DNA of 64,000 nucleotides, taken from contig NC_067312.1 in NCBI RefSeq assembly GCF_020740795.1, positions 49,929,905 to 49,993,904 on the forward strand, read 5' to 3'. Of the stretch, positions 45,062-55,846 are shown piece after piece (position 1 is the stretch's first letter; each line of letters starts with the position of its first letter). This stretch comes from Apus apus. Taxonomy: Eukaryota > Chordata > Aves > Apodiformes > Apodidae. The position numbers were made by a program, and so were the translations under genes. Under the pieces are notes generated by a model. The model was not told the DNA's origin. It ran no database searches and was given only the letters and a program-made list of their open reading frames with translations.

Positions 45062-46114
45062 CTACAGAAAAAAAAACAAACAGGTTTGTTGTTGTTTTTT
45101 GTTTTTTTTTTACAGTTTGCCTTCAATTCTATTGAAAAGCTAGCAGTTATTGCTTACAAAGTATTTAATGTTTTTACAACAGCACTGTCTCAAAGTAAAA
45201 TCTCATTGGATTGGCTAGCTGGATCTAAGAGACAGATAACTATCCCAGGAGAAAGCTTTGGTTTACTTTTACACAAGTTACACAGCAAATACATCAGGCT
45301 TGCAGAGGCAAGGTCGTCTTCGAAGAGCTGATTTTGCTTGGGGGAATTTGTTTTTGAGGCAATGATTAAATATAACCTAGGTACAGCTCAAATCTAATAG
45401 GAAGCATTTTGTCCTGCTTTTCAGCAAGAGCAGTTTACTATAACAGCAGGAAAAGGACATGTAATATGAGCAATATGAACACAGAAATCCAAAATATAAA
45501 GGTAAACCCCCAAACAACAACCCACTGCTAGAGGTGTTGTTATCTCCCTAGCCTGAATCAATTACAGTCCTCTTGTACCTCTTGAAAAAATTATGTTACC
45601 CTGCAGGCTCATTGACAACATGCCAAGTCCATGCTCCATAAAGCAGAGTACATGTGAAAGGAAAAACACAACAAACAATTCATTAACTATAGTTCTTTTA
45701 GTCTAGCCTCATGCAGTGGGTTGACCCTGACTGGACACTAGGTGCCCTGACATTCTGGCAAAACAGATCAGATCCTAAGCTCTTCTCAGAAAAACTATGC
45801 CTTCTTTTATGTCTAGGTATGAGTATAGTAAAGAGAGCTTTTCTTGTAGCAAAACACAACCATTTCTTTCACTCTTGCTAAAAGCAGACCACTTTTTCCA
45901 CACAAAAATGCCCCCTCTACTCAAGAAGTTGCTCTTCAGGTGAGTACAGTTATAAAATACCTCCCTTCCTTGCACTAGAATTTGGTTCTGTAATGCATAA
46001 AATTAACAGCCAATTATTTCATCCCACGTTTTCAAGAAGTTAAGCTGTTCTTCCCAGAAGAATGCAAGTACTCAAGAAAACATACAAAACCCCCACCAAT
46101 TCTGTAGTACTTAC
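45062..46114 (-). other. PJA2: PJA2 intron
   Basis: Bounded by GTAAGT and TTCTGTAG on the minus strand, phase 0. It contains a short ERVL-LTR-like scrap at about 45713-45760 (GTGGGTTGACCCTGACTGG, then a CTAGGTGCC motif). Otherwise nothing is recognised. Confidence 0.8.
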
Positions 46115-46230
46115 TTTCTCTAACCAAGGAATTACACAAGATTTGTGAAACAGATGATGACAGGGTAGCTCTGTTATAATTTCATCTTGCACATAGTCAC
46201 TCCAACAGATAATACAACATTGATGTTCAC
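46115..46230 (-). CDS. PJA2: PJA2 coding exon 7 (RING-H2 core)
   Basis: This 116-bp exon has acceptor GGGTGTAG and donor GTAAGT on the minus strand. It encodes EHQCCIICWSDYVQDEI, then ITELPCHHLFHKSC and VIPWLEK. With exon 8 the RING-H2 ligands are C628, C631, C646, H648, H651, C654, C665 and C668, the exact C3H2C3 pattern. The Trp of PWLEK is the usual E2-contact residue. RING-H2 proteins transfer ubiquitin directly from an E2. Praja-2 ubiquitinates PKA regulatory subunits and other substrates. The CIIC spacing residue where many Praja proteins have Pro is a mild substitution. All ligands are present, so it should be active. Confidence 0.97.
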
Positions 46231-46538
46231 CTACACCCATGATAAAAAAAAGCATTATTATAATAGTTTTGTATTTAAAATGAGCTGTATTAAAATACGT
46301 ATGTTATCACAACAGTATCACTAATGATTACAAAATACAAACACACTTACTCCATTAAAGATTAGTTTTCCAAACCAACCAAAGTTATATTTGGTCTGAT
46401 TCACAATTCAAAACCTCTTAGAACAGCATTACCAGCAGCACGGGAAGTGTGCTTAAATACTGCATTTATGATATTGCAGAAAGCTATACTTTTTCTTATT
46501 AAAATTGTGAAAATTAAGAATTAATTATTTTTCCATAC
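46231..46538 (-). other. PJA2: PJA2 intron, 308 bp
   Basis: A short AT-rich intron in phase 1 with donor GTATGG. No other feature. Confidence 0.85.
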
Positions 46539-46653
46539 CATCATGGTGATCTGTGAAGGTAATCTGTGGCAGACAGTCTATGGCTGCTTTAGTAGCTGGT
46601 GGATGAGCCTCTTCAGTAACAAATCCAAGATGTTCCAAACTTGCCAGAGCGTT
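46539..46653 (-). CDS. PJA2: PJA2 coding exon 6 (pre-RING region)
   Basis: This 115-bp exon has acceptor CACCCTTTTCAG and donor GTATGG on the minus strand. It encodes NALASLEHLGFVTEEAHPPA, then TKAAIDCLPQITFTDHHD and the first base of a glycine codon. The ALAxLExL helix and the 'PPATK...IDCLPQI' motif directly before the RING are hallmarks of the Praja family and of related RING-H2 ligases (RNF126/RNF115 group). The frame is open for nine further codons upstream to another AG (46681-46682). The inner acceptor was chosen because it has a pyrimidine tract and makes AVE-NALASLEHL, as in relatives. Confidence 0.93.
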
Positions 46654-47015
46654 CTGAAAAGGGTGATCAGAGACCAAATTCTTAAGATGTAACATTTCAT
46701 ATAAAAACAAATAAGCAAGATAAAGAAATCCAATTCTAATACTATTATTTTCTTAAATAGAAGTTACGTATGTCATACTAACCATTATTGAAACTGCTTC
46801 AAGAGTCGCAACATTGTCTAATGAACATTTGTTCATTGTATAGTTTCAGAAAAGTAAAAAATAAAATAGAAGTAAAAAATAAAATAAAGCTTGTTAATAC
46901 AAAACTGACTGCATTTTCCTTTTTGAAAATAAAAGTTTCATTAATTAATTTCCTGGCTTCATTTATTGAGTTACTTGGGTACAAACAAAATACTAAGTAC
47001 CTCAGCTACACTGCT

Positions 47016-47508
47016 GGCAGCTCCCCAGCCACTCTTCCCCAAGCCTTTAGTGCTGCCTGGGGTTGTTGTGACCAAAATGCAGAACCCGACACTTGGGTCT
47101 TATTGAACCTCTTGCAATTGATCTCAGCCTACTGATTCAGCCTGTCTAGGTTGCTCTGCAGAGCCTTCCTACCCTTGAGCAGATCAACATGCCCACTCCA
47201 TTTGGTGTCAACTGCAAACTTACTGAGGGTGCACTCAATCCCCTCAACCAGATCACTGAGGAAAATATGGAACAAGACCAGCCCCAAAACTGAGCCCTGA
47301 GGGACACCACTGGTGACCAGCTGCCAACTAGATTTTACTCCATTTACCACAACTCTCTGGGTCCAGCCATCCAGCCAGTTGTTTTACCCAGTGCAGAGCA
47401 CACTTGTCTGTGCCATGATTTGCCAGCTTCTCCAGGAGATTGCTGTGGGAGACATTCTCAAAGGCCTTACCAAAGCCCAGGTAGGCAATGTCCACAGCTT
47501 TTCCCTCA
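47016..47508. repeat. 493-bp perfect direct repeat, copy A
   Basis: Base by base, this block equals 58651-59143 at a constant offset of 11635, with no mismatch or indel that I can find. It lies inside a CR1 fragment. The identity stops at 47015 (T against G) and at 47509 (T against C). Confidence 0.95.
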
Positions 47509-48245
47509 TCCAATAGGCAGGTCACATGGTCATAGAAAGAGACCAGGTTGGTCAAGCAAGACCTCCCTTTCATAAACCCATGCTGGCTGGCCCTGATCCC
47601 TTGGCTTCCCTGCACTTGCTGTGAGACATTACTAAAGATGAGCCTCTCCATGATCTTTCACAGTACTGAGGTCAGGCTGACAGGCCTGTAGTTCTCCAGA
47701 TACTCCTTCCAGTTCTTCTTGTAGATGGGCATCACATTAGCCAGCCTCCAGTCATCTGGGACCTCCCCTGTTGACCAGGATTGTTGATATATGACGGAGA
47801 TAAGTTCAGCGAGCTCCCCTGATAGCTCCCTCAGTACTCTAGGGTGGATTCCATCAGGCCCCATAGATTTATGCATGTCTAGGTGCAGAAGCAGATCAGT
47901 AACTACTTCCTCCCAGTTTATGTGGGTGTTGTTCTTGTCTTCATCCTTACCTTCTAGCTCAGGAGGCTGAGCACCCTAGGGGTAGTTGGTCTGACTATTA
48001 AAGACAGAGGCAAAGAGGCCATTAAGTATCTCAGCCTTTTCCTCATCCTTGGTTGCAGTGTAGACCCCGCATCCAGCAAGGGATGGAGATTTTCCCTAGC
48101 TCTCTTTTTTCTCTTGATATATTTATAAAAACTCTTTTTTTGTCCCTTATGTTAGTGGCCAAGCTGAGCTCCAGCTGGGCAACTGAACTCCATGGGAGCT
48201 CATTATTCATTAAAGAATGTTGGCAACATTCCTTAAATTATTCTA
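47016..48245 (-). mobile_element. CR1 LINE internal fragment, 3'-truncated
   Basis: On the minus strand it runs from the endonuclease-RT linker (about 48245) through 'MHKSMGPDGIHPRVLRELSG' and 'WRLANVMPIYKKNWKEYLEN', then YRPVSLTSVL, to the RT active site. There the usual FADD reads FAVD (VSKFAVDTK region, about 47200-47240), so the catalytic Asp pair is lost. A frameshift lies just upstream and a stop follows LDRLNQ. The element ends abruptly at 47016, about 650 bp before a CR1 3' end would come, which retrotransposition alone does not explain. Confidence 0.92.
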
Positions 48246-48475
48246 AATAGCACATGTTTAAACAGGTGGAAATCAGTACCTTTTTTTCCTTTAAGAGAAA
48301 ATAAATACATATTCTAAAAGGAGCAGCTTGCAGACCTGGTAGTTCAAGATAAAATAGTAAAGTGGTTTTTTTCCCCTGATTCTCCTTATTTTTAGATTAT
48401 GGTGAAAAAGGATTCAATAATAAAAACTTAAGTCACAACATCATTGATGTAATGCCACTATGAATACTTCAATAC

Positions 48476-48587
48476 CTCCACAGCTCGTTGTATGCGTCCC
48501 TCTACTGCTGCAAATGTGAAAAACCGAGGATCCACAAAAGGAAGGGCTGGAGGAAGTCCTAGACCATCATCAAACTCATCAAGTGCA
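48476..48587 (-). CDS. PJA2: PJA2 coding exon 5
   Basis: This 112-bp exon has acceptor TTGTTTTTCAG and donor GTATTG on the minus strand. It encodes ALDEFDDGLGLPPALPFVDP, then RFFTFAAVEGRIQRAVE. The first base completes a serine codon begun in the previous exon (EVEW-S). The aromatic and hydrophobic 'FVDPRFFTF' followed by an amphipathic helix leads into the ALASLEHL helix of exon 6. In praja-2 the C-terminal third has been reported to bind PKA regulatory subunits, and this exon lies in that part. No defect is seen. Confidence 0.95.
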
Positions 48588-48899
48588 CTGAAAAACAAGA
48601 GTTAGGAAACAATTTTCGTTTCAGAGTAAATAGTAATAACTTGAGGGCTGGATACATCAAATTACTGCACATCACCTTGTGAGAGGAGTTAATATTGGTT
48701 TTGCAGAAGCTATAGCTGCCTTCTGATAAGTATAACTGTAGAGGAAATGACTTCTTAGAAATTAAATACAATCTAAGGCTTTTGAAGTTCAAGTGCTTGA
48801 ATGAGAGAAAACTGGTTTGTATCAGAGCAGTCATTAGAAAGTTGGTCAAATACTCAAGTAAAAAAAAGAAGGTAGTACAATCCTGCTATAAAAGGGGAG

Positions 48900-49200
48900 A
48901 AACAAATAAAATTAAGTCAGCCATATAGGTGGAGTATGATACCAGGTAAACAGGGGCATGACATCAAGTGGCAACTTCAGGCATACCAGATAGGCTGTAA
49001 ACCTTGAAGTACCTAGTCAATAGGGAAACAAGGGAGGGATAAATCAGTTGGCATTAGGGAATAAAAAGATGTGCTAAGTCCACAGCCAGTGTCCCTACTC
49101 TGTGGGGGTTACCCGCTCTTGCAAGAACAAATAAAATGTGCTTCACTGAGGAATCTGTCTGAGCCTATGTTATGGGAAGTATAAGCATTTCTCACAACTT
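48900..49200 (+). mobile_element. LTR-like fragment (U3 end, R, U5)
   Basis: A TATA-like GGAATAAAAAGATGTG (about 49058) is followed after about 70 bp by AATAAAATGTGCTTCACTG, with a poly(A) signal at 49130-49135, and a CT/GT-rich stretch. This spacing is typical of avian ERV LTRs. The termini and family are unresolved. Confidence 0.45.
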
Positions 49201-49214
49201 GTTAACAACTCTGT

Positions 49215-50095
49215 GTACTCTCAGGAGATGCTTGTGTTAGACTGATCTTGGCTGGCTGCCAGATATCCACCCAGCTGCTCTCTCCCTCACTTCAACTGGA
49301 CAGGGGCATAGATAGGGACATTACTCACCAATCACCATTACAGGCAAAACAGTCAACATTAAGGGGGAACCTTAATTTAACTGAAGAGTTGAACCAGGTG
49401 ATCTTTTGAGGTTCTTTCCATCAGGGCTGCTCTACAATTCTATGAATTTATTGCTAGTAAAAATGGATTTGGAAGGTTGAGAAACAAAAGCAAAAGCTGC
49501 AACATCTTCCCCTTAGCCCTCCCTGTCCTTTCAGGCTCAGCTTTACTCCTTCATTCCGACTCCTTTATGTCCCCCCATCCCAAGCAATGTAGAGGAAATG
49601 AGGCACATGGACTGTAGTCAGATCACTGCAGCTTGTCTCTGCCACTCCTTCCTCTTCACACTCTCTCCCGGCTCCAGTGTGGAGTCCCTTCCATGGGCTG
49701 CAGTCCTTCAGGATAAACCTGCTCCTGTGTTTTTCTTTCCAACAAGCTTCAGTACTTCACTGTTTAAGTGTGGATTCTTCACAAACAGTTCCTTCAGCAA
49801 ATACCTACTTCACAGTGGGAAACATCTCCTTCAAAACATGGAGCATATCCTCCCCCTTCTTCTCTGACCTTAGTGTCTGCAGGATTGTTTCTCATATCAT
49901 CCTTATTCTTCACTCTTACACTGTGCAGCATTTTTTACTCTTAAATACACTACAGGTACTGGTTGCAGTGGGTGCATTGCAGCCAGCTGTGCCCCACAAA
50001 GGGCAGCCCTGTCAGCTCCTCAAGGAAGCTGCCCTGCAGCCCCACCACTGCCAGTGGCTGCACTCAGTACAAAAGGTACACTCATGAGAATACAG
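49215..50095 (-). mobile_element. ERVL-type LTR, about 0.9 kb
   Basis: It shows the avian ERVL LTR block order in reverse: GATCTTGGCTGGCTGCCAG, then CACCCAGCTGCTCTCTC, CAACTGGACAGGGG, GGCTCAGCTTTACTCC, 'GGGCTGCAGTCCTTCAGGA', CATATCCTCCCCCTTCTTCT and 'CTTAGTGTCTGCAGGATTGTTTCTC'. Several blocks are shared with 13150-13545. It is clearly degenerate and no target duplication is evident. Confidence 0.75.
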
Positions 50096-50989
50096 ACTTA
50101 AGAACTTGATGGGAGCTTTTCCTGTTGACTACTCCATACTACTCCATGTATGCTATTAAGCTCATTTTACTACTAGAATTCAGATTTTTATTACATCATG
50201 TGTCAGAGATCACAGCTTGGCCACTGCTTCAAGTTTTATTTTCAACATTCAGAGATCAAATCTTTAAATAAGCACATGGAAAATTATGCATAGATCTGTG
50301 TATGCCCATACAAAACTTAGACTACTAGAGAAGCATCTTCCTTTGTATTTTGAGTTTAGGAAGCTCAACACTTAAAAACAGCTTTTGTCCATATCCTGCA
50401 ATTCCTTTGCTAGCTTGCTGCCTGGCACAGTGAAAACATGTGCCTTATCTCTAGCTTCCACTCTCATGCATTGGTCTCTGTTGTATTTAAAATAAATGTG
50501 CTGTACTATTCTAGAATTAGGCTGTGTAACTGGCTCGGATCCCATTCTTCCTAGTTTTGCAGAATTTTTGTCCTATATTGCAATATTCTTCAGTAATCTT
50601 ATGACAAAGTTGAGTGAAGCATTCAAGATCATGGAAACACTAAGTAAGAACATGGCATTTCAAAGAGCAATAAAATAGGATTTTAACATCTAAACTACAC
50701 CTACTGCAAAAGAGGAAAAGACCAATTATAAAATTGCACTGACTTAAAAGCTGATTACATTTATATTGCTTTATTTTTATACTTCCCCTATACTTACCAC
50801 CTTGAAAATTAACTAAAAAGTATACCCCTCTGTGACATTCAGGTTGTATAGTGTTTGTCTTGAACAATCCAAGAGACGGGCAGTGTATTTGGACACTGAG
50901 GATGCCTGGTGCTTGCCTTCAGACATCTGAGACTTAAATAGGATTTTCTGCAGGACTGAAGAGATGTCCCAGGATCCCACCAAACTTCT

Positions 50990-51760
50990 ACTCCCCCCGC
51001 TCTGCCCCCGCGCACCTGCACACTGGGGAGTTTGGTATGGGACATGCTGAGCTGAGAGAGCAGGATATCCAGCGATAACCAGACCTTGAGATTTTATGTA
51101 AACCACTGACTTGGCTGGGAAAGTAGAGAGCACCAGTGTCAAGCTGCCCCCTCCACCTAGTAAACTAATCCTGAGGTGCCAAGTTGTCTCAACATCCTGC
51201 TTCACACGGAAATTAGTCAAGGACTGTGTTGCTAGCCCAATCAATGGCTTATCTTGTTAGTTAGCCTGACAAATACCACCTGCAAGATATAACCCAGCAA
51301 CATACTCCCCACAATTCCCAAGGAACACACAGCCTCCCCTCTACAGGGACAGAGGGGGAGAGTGGACAACAACTGTATACAAATCTGGGATGCTAGGGGT
51401 GCAGTGAAGCACTTCCCCACCAATTATGTTGCTGGATGGTGGTGGTAACTATCCTTGCTGTTCCCTGTATTTCTGCTTTTCTTTGTTTCCTTTCTACTCT
51501 GTCTCTGTTTTCCTCCCTGTCCTATCCACTCTAGGGACTTTGTTGTGTAACTCCAATAAAGTTCGGTATGCACACGACATCTGACCTTGTTTGTGTCTTA
51601 ATTTCACCATTTGGGATCACCTCTAAACCTTTTCACAGGTCCTGCCAGACAAAGGGAGCAGCTCTTGTGCGGCTCATCCCGGGAGAGGGAAGGCAGAATC
51701 CAGCCACACCAGCCTCCCACTGCACTGAGGAGTGTGAGAAAGCAAGGGGGTTCTGCCCCA
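50990..51760 (+). mobile_element. LTR-like retroviral fragment
   Basis: A TATA-like AAGATATAACCC (about 51286) is followed by a pyrimidine-rich stretch, CTCCAATAAAGTTCGG (poly(A) signal 51555-51560) and a GT-rich segment. The 3' portion (51700-51750, CAGCCTCCCACTGCACTGAG) matches the end of the 42470-42935 element closely. The boundaries are approximate. Confidence 0.5.
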
Positions 51761-52127
51761 TCTCTCATAAGACCACACATCAGCCCCAGTGCCTACTTGT
51801 GCACCCGATACTGTATTATCCTTGTTTTGTCCTGGTGAGATAATAAAAACTAACTGTGTCTCCAAATATTGGATCGTGACACTCTCCTTGAATATTTAAT
51901 CCACCAGAATATTTTCCCAGATCACAGCCTGATTTGGCAAATGTACTTAACTTTTCTCCTGCTAGATGAAACAATAGCACTTGAAGCACCTTACGCCTTA
52001 AAAGTCAGTTTACCTTTGACACAAGTGCATACTGATAGCCCTGAGTATTTTTTGACATCTTAAATAAAAAACTAAACAGTAACTATAAGCCCTCTGAAAT
52101 TAATGCAGAGAATTATCCCAGTCATAC

Positions 52128-52313
52128 CTCCACTCCACCTCCAGGTCTTCACTCACACTGGAGTCATCCCCAAGGTTGTTATTTCCATCCAACAAGAAGA
52201 ATCCAGGACGCACACAATCACTCACTGGACCATTTTCATCTTCACTGCTACTTCCTGCTTGTTCCCGACGCTGTAACAATGGACGCTCTCCTTTCTCTGT
52301 TGATGTCTGTTTG
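52128..52313 (-). CDS. PJA2: PJA2 coding exon 4
   Basis: This 186-bp exon has acceptor TTTTTCAAAG and donor GTATGA on the minus strand. It encodes [40 protein letters not shown], then [21 protein letters not shown]. The [17 protein letters not shown] motif is strongly conserved in Praja-2 proteins and identifies the gene well. The exon is acidic and serine-rich, with several S-[DE]-x-[DE] sites of casein kinase 2 type. The first base closes a glycine codon from exon 3. Confidence 0.96.
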
Positions 52314-53748
52314 CTTTGAAAAAGAAATATAAAGTTAAAAGTCTAAGAGAATTAACAACCACATGCAAGCAACAAAAGCTAAGCATATTAAAAGGGCTGC
52401 AACTGCATGTTTTGCAGCTTGCAGAGTCCCAAAATAAGAATGTAGTATTTGCTGTAGAAAAAAGATACTCCCAGTAGTATCAGCTCTAGGCTCAGAATCT
52501 AGTAACATGCATGATTCTGCAGCAAAACTATTCGTCTAACACTCAGATCAGTAGTACACTAGGTAGCATGCTGTTCATTTGCCCTATGTACAGGCAGAAT
52601 CACTGCCAGAGCTTGTAAATTTGCTACTAAAGATTTTCTTATTAATCTACAAGATCCTAAAGCCACTATAAAGAGAGTCTCTCTTGACAACTATGAACAG
52701 CCTTCATGGGGAAAATTGGACTGAACTCAGAGATATTACTTGCAGGATATGCTGTCTGCCTACGGAAAAAGACTCCTCTCATTCCTGGATTTCCTATAGG
52801 AGCACAAGTCACCTGGATGTTTAAAGCCACCAGGCTGCAAGTCCCACTTGCCTTGTTAGAGGGAAAAGAAACATGATTCCTATAATGTTAGAAATAGGTA
52901 AATTTGCAGACTGTTCACATCAAAGAAAGCTAAAGAGTACACAGTTCCATTGTTGTTGTTCTGAAACAGATGAGTTTTTATAATGCCATGCTAATTCTCC
53001 AAAGCTCAAGAGACAACAGCATGAAGAAAAACAGTAACGAGAGATTTGGACTACTTTGCAATAGATACTGTTAACCTAGAGGTGGAAGAAGCTGAAAGAA
53101 TACTTAGGCATGTCTCATTGTTTTATAAAGACCCAAACAAAGAATGTAAGTTCAGTATTAGACTCTTAGGAAAAAGCTTCCCTGGGCTATTTTAGCTACA
53201 AAATTTGCCTTGCAACAAAGGTAGATGCATTTTATAATGTAAAACACTGCATGACTGGAAAAATAAGAAAGTTCTCAGCAAGCAAGTAGTTCAAGCTTAA
53301 TCACTGCTAGGGCGGCAGAAATAAAAAGCAGCAGTGGAATATGTGAATCAATAATGCAAAGACAAACAACTGCTTTGCAAGAAGTACTAAGCAGTATTGG
53401 AAGATATTTATGTAACATGTCCTTACAATTAACTTTTTTAGTTTACCATTAGCAAAAAAAGAGTACTTGCCTACTTTGGCTTTTTAAAGGTGCTACTATT
53501 GTAGCCTGTTGTCCTTTTTGACATTATATGTCAATGCCCTCATTTCTGTATCTTCCATAAAACAGATTTATTTGCACAACATGCCATTTTTTCCCTGATT
53601 GGAAATACATACTACTCAGATTTTGATGTAGGCAAATTACTATTGCTAATAAAGAAACTACTTTTAGAATTGTGTAGTGTCATATGAAGACTGCATTGCT
53701 GTTAATGTTTGAACTTAGAGGAAATGAGATAATAAAATAAAACCATAC
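52314..53748 (-). other. PJA2: PJA2 intron, nothing else recognised
   Basis: 1.4-kb AT-rich intron, phase 2. No repeat or exon was recognised. Confidence 0.85.
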
Positions 53749-53937
53749 CCTCCTTGGGAAGTGAAGTTTGTGTTCTCCTCTTCTACACCACTGCTGCTGC
53801 TGCTCTGCACTTCAGGATCACATTTCTCTCTGCATGGGAAAGTCTCACAGCTGTCACCACTTGAGGACGAGTCTTTTCCTGTAGCAGTAGAACAGCTAGG
53901 CACAGATGTAGACCATTCTCCATCACTGCATTCTGAG
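53749..53937 (-). CDS. PJA2: PJA2 coding exon 3 (acidic, serine-rich)
   Basis: This 189-bp exon has acceptor TTGAAATTGCAG and donor GTATGG on the minus strand. It encodes SECSDGEWSTSVPSCSTATG, KDSSSSGDSCETFPCREKCD, then PEVQSSSSSGVEEENTNFTS. The SSECSDGEWS motif, formed across the junction with exon 2, is a Praja signature. The rest is low-complexity Ser/Glu sequence, probably disordered. Phases (2 in, 2 out) match both neighbours. Confidence 0.95.
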
Positions 53938-54780
53938 CTGCAATTTCAACAAGGCAATAGGGTGTGAATTTAAACTCTGCTTTATGGGAAAGAAAACAAA
54001 CAAACATTTTGCTATTTCCTGCTTTTCTATGAATAATGCTTTCAACATAGACTATTTTTTCTAGGAGAAATGAATTTTGTTTTGTTTATAGCTATAGCTT
54101 GCTATTTCATGAATTAGAAGTACTTCAGAAAAACTGCACATTATTCACTGCATGTTTTACCAGAATAAAGAAGAATACTGCTCCTGGTGCCTAGGTTGGA
54201 GATCTGAATTTGTATTCATTAATAGTTACTTTGAAAGCACCAACTAGTCTAAAGAACTTTCAGTAAAAAAGGGATTATAAGCAATTGTATAAAATTATTC
54301 TTCAGATGTGGCAAGGAAAAATTTTTTGTTTCAAAAGGCTGTACACAAGAACATACATGGGCTGCCATGCAAAATACCAAGATTTGAGAGCAAAACAAAT
54401 CTAAAAATAACAAGTCTTGAAGGGACTTTTCAAAACCCCAAAAATTGTGATAACTAATGCTGAGCAAGGTTTTCCTTCTCTATGCTTTATCTATTTAGTA
54501 AAAATAAAATAAAAATTTAAAAAGGAATCTTCCTTAGTGGTAAGGCACTTTGATCCTAAACAGAGAAAGTCTTTTTACATAACCAGGAGAATATGTATTA
54601 TCATTGCTTTAGGTGGACTACAGGAAGGCTGAAGAAAAACTGAAAGAATAAGTTGGCATTTTGTTACCTGATCATAGTCCAAAATTGAGTTATGTCCCAT
54701 TTGCTAACAACTTATTCAGATTTACAAATTATTTACATAAAAGATTCAAGAGTAATGCAGATACAAAAACTAAATGTTAC
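53938..54780 (-). other. PJA2: PJA2 intron, 843 bp
   Basis: AT-rich intron with donor GTAACA. Nothing else recognised. Confidence 0.85.
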
Positions 54781-55846
54781 CTGTCTTCCTCTTTGGGGGA
54801 TTTTGATAAGCGTCTACTGCAGTGTTCAACCTCATCCGAAGAAGCGCTATCACCTAGCACACCTTTTTGTCCTTGAGCAACAGCATTTCCCCTTAGGTCT
54901 CTTTCTGGGTTCTTTCGGCACCTTCTGTATTTTGACTCAAAGAACATACTAGAACTTTTTTCTTCTTTTCTATTTTGCAAGGCACATGCAGCAGAGCCTT
55001 GCTGGACTTCAGCAGCTTCACTTGTCCTCCTGGAATGCCCTTCCTCTTCATCATTACTAGCAAGAATATTCTCTCTCTCCAGCTGGTTTGCATCATTTTG
55101 TTTTCTTATTTTAGGTCTCGCTACTAGCTCAGGCAAACTCAGGTCAGCATTTCCACCACAGACATTCAATTTGTTAGCAATTGCCATGGAGGTTCTAATT
55201 CCAACATCCACTGTTTTTATCTGCTGTGTTTCACAATCGGCACCACTCATGTTACTTTCCTGTATAGCTTGATCTTCAGCACAAGATGTAAATGTCCTAT
55301 TGTTTGAACATAAGTCTGAATCTATACTAAAATAGCTCATTAAAGACATGGGTTCTGCTGCTTCACAACATTCTCTAGAAACACTGTGGTTGAGAGTGGA
55401 CAATGAGAACTGCAAGTCAGTAGAAGATTCTCTGTCTTTTTCTAACTCAGAAAACATGCTTTCTAGCGTTTTTGGAAGTACACCTGCTTTTTCTCTTGCC
55501 AAAGAAAATTTGTCTTGAGCATCACCTCCCTCTCCATCACTGCTATCAGGCTTGTAAGAGACAGCATTTGTAGAAGCAACTCCATTCTGACCATTGAAAC
55601 CATTATGCCCTCCAGATCCATATTCTGAAAGGTACTCAGAATCTTCATAAGGATTCATAAAGTTCCTTGAGACTGTGTTGCCTTTCAGACCATTAGAAAC
55701 TAGAGAAAATGGTAACATGTCTGCATCAGAAGTCTGGCACAGTACCCTTTGGCAAATGGATGTTCCAGTTCTGCTGTTTTCTAACAAGGGCTGATCCAAT
55801 GAATGAGAGTAAATTTGACGCAAAGAACTCGCACCTTCAAAGCAAG
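54781..55846 (-). CDS. PJA2: PJA2 coding exon 2 (large central exon)
   Basis: This 1066-bp exon, about half of the coding sequence, has acceptor TTCTTTCTTACAG and donor GTAACA on the minus strand. It encodes about 355 residues starting CFEGASSLRQIYSHSLDQP and ending LSKSPKEED. The composition is polar and acidic (Ser, Glu, Asp, Asn), without membrane segments or known folds. It includes repeated acidic-Ser patches (DSSDGEGGDAQD, ASNDEEEGHSRR) and a basic cluster KSSSMFFESKYRRCRKNPER. One large, poorly conserved central exon is characteristic of Praja genes. The uninterrupted frame of 367 codons is the longest in the window. Overlapping frames in other phases are shadows. Confidence 0.96.

Larger units (their letters stand above)
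46654..48475 (-). other. PJA2: PJA2 intron with CR1 fragment
   Basis: Phase 0 intron, 1.82 kb. About two thirds is the CR1 fragment 47016-48245. Its left end is the 493-bp sequence that recurs at 58651-59143. Confidence 0.85.
48588..52127 (-). other. PJA2: PJA2 intron rich in LTR relics
   Basis: Phase 2 intron, 3.54 kb. It holds three LTR-like segments (48900-49200, 49215-50095, 50990-51760), together more than half its length. No exon was recognised. Frames such as 50813-51244 (minus) fall within LTR sequence. Confidence 0.85.

Noticed and set aside
46654..46680. Longer PJA2 exon 6 starting at 46680 after CATCTTAAG
   Set aside because: The frame is open, but the acceptor lacks a pyrimidine tract. 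The inner acceptor CCCTTTTCAG gives the junction expected from the protein family.
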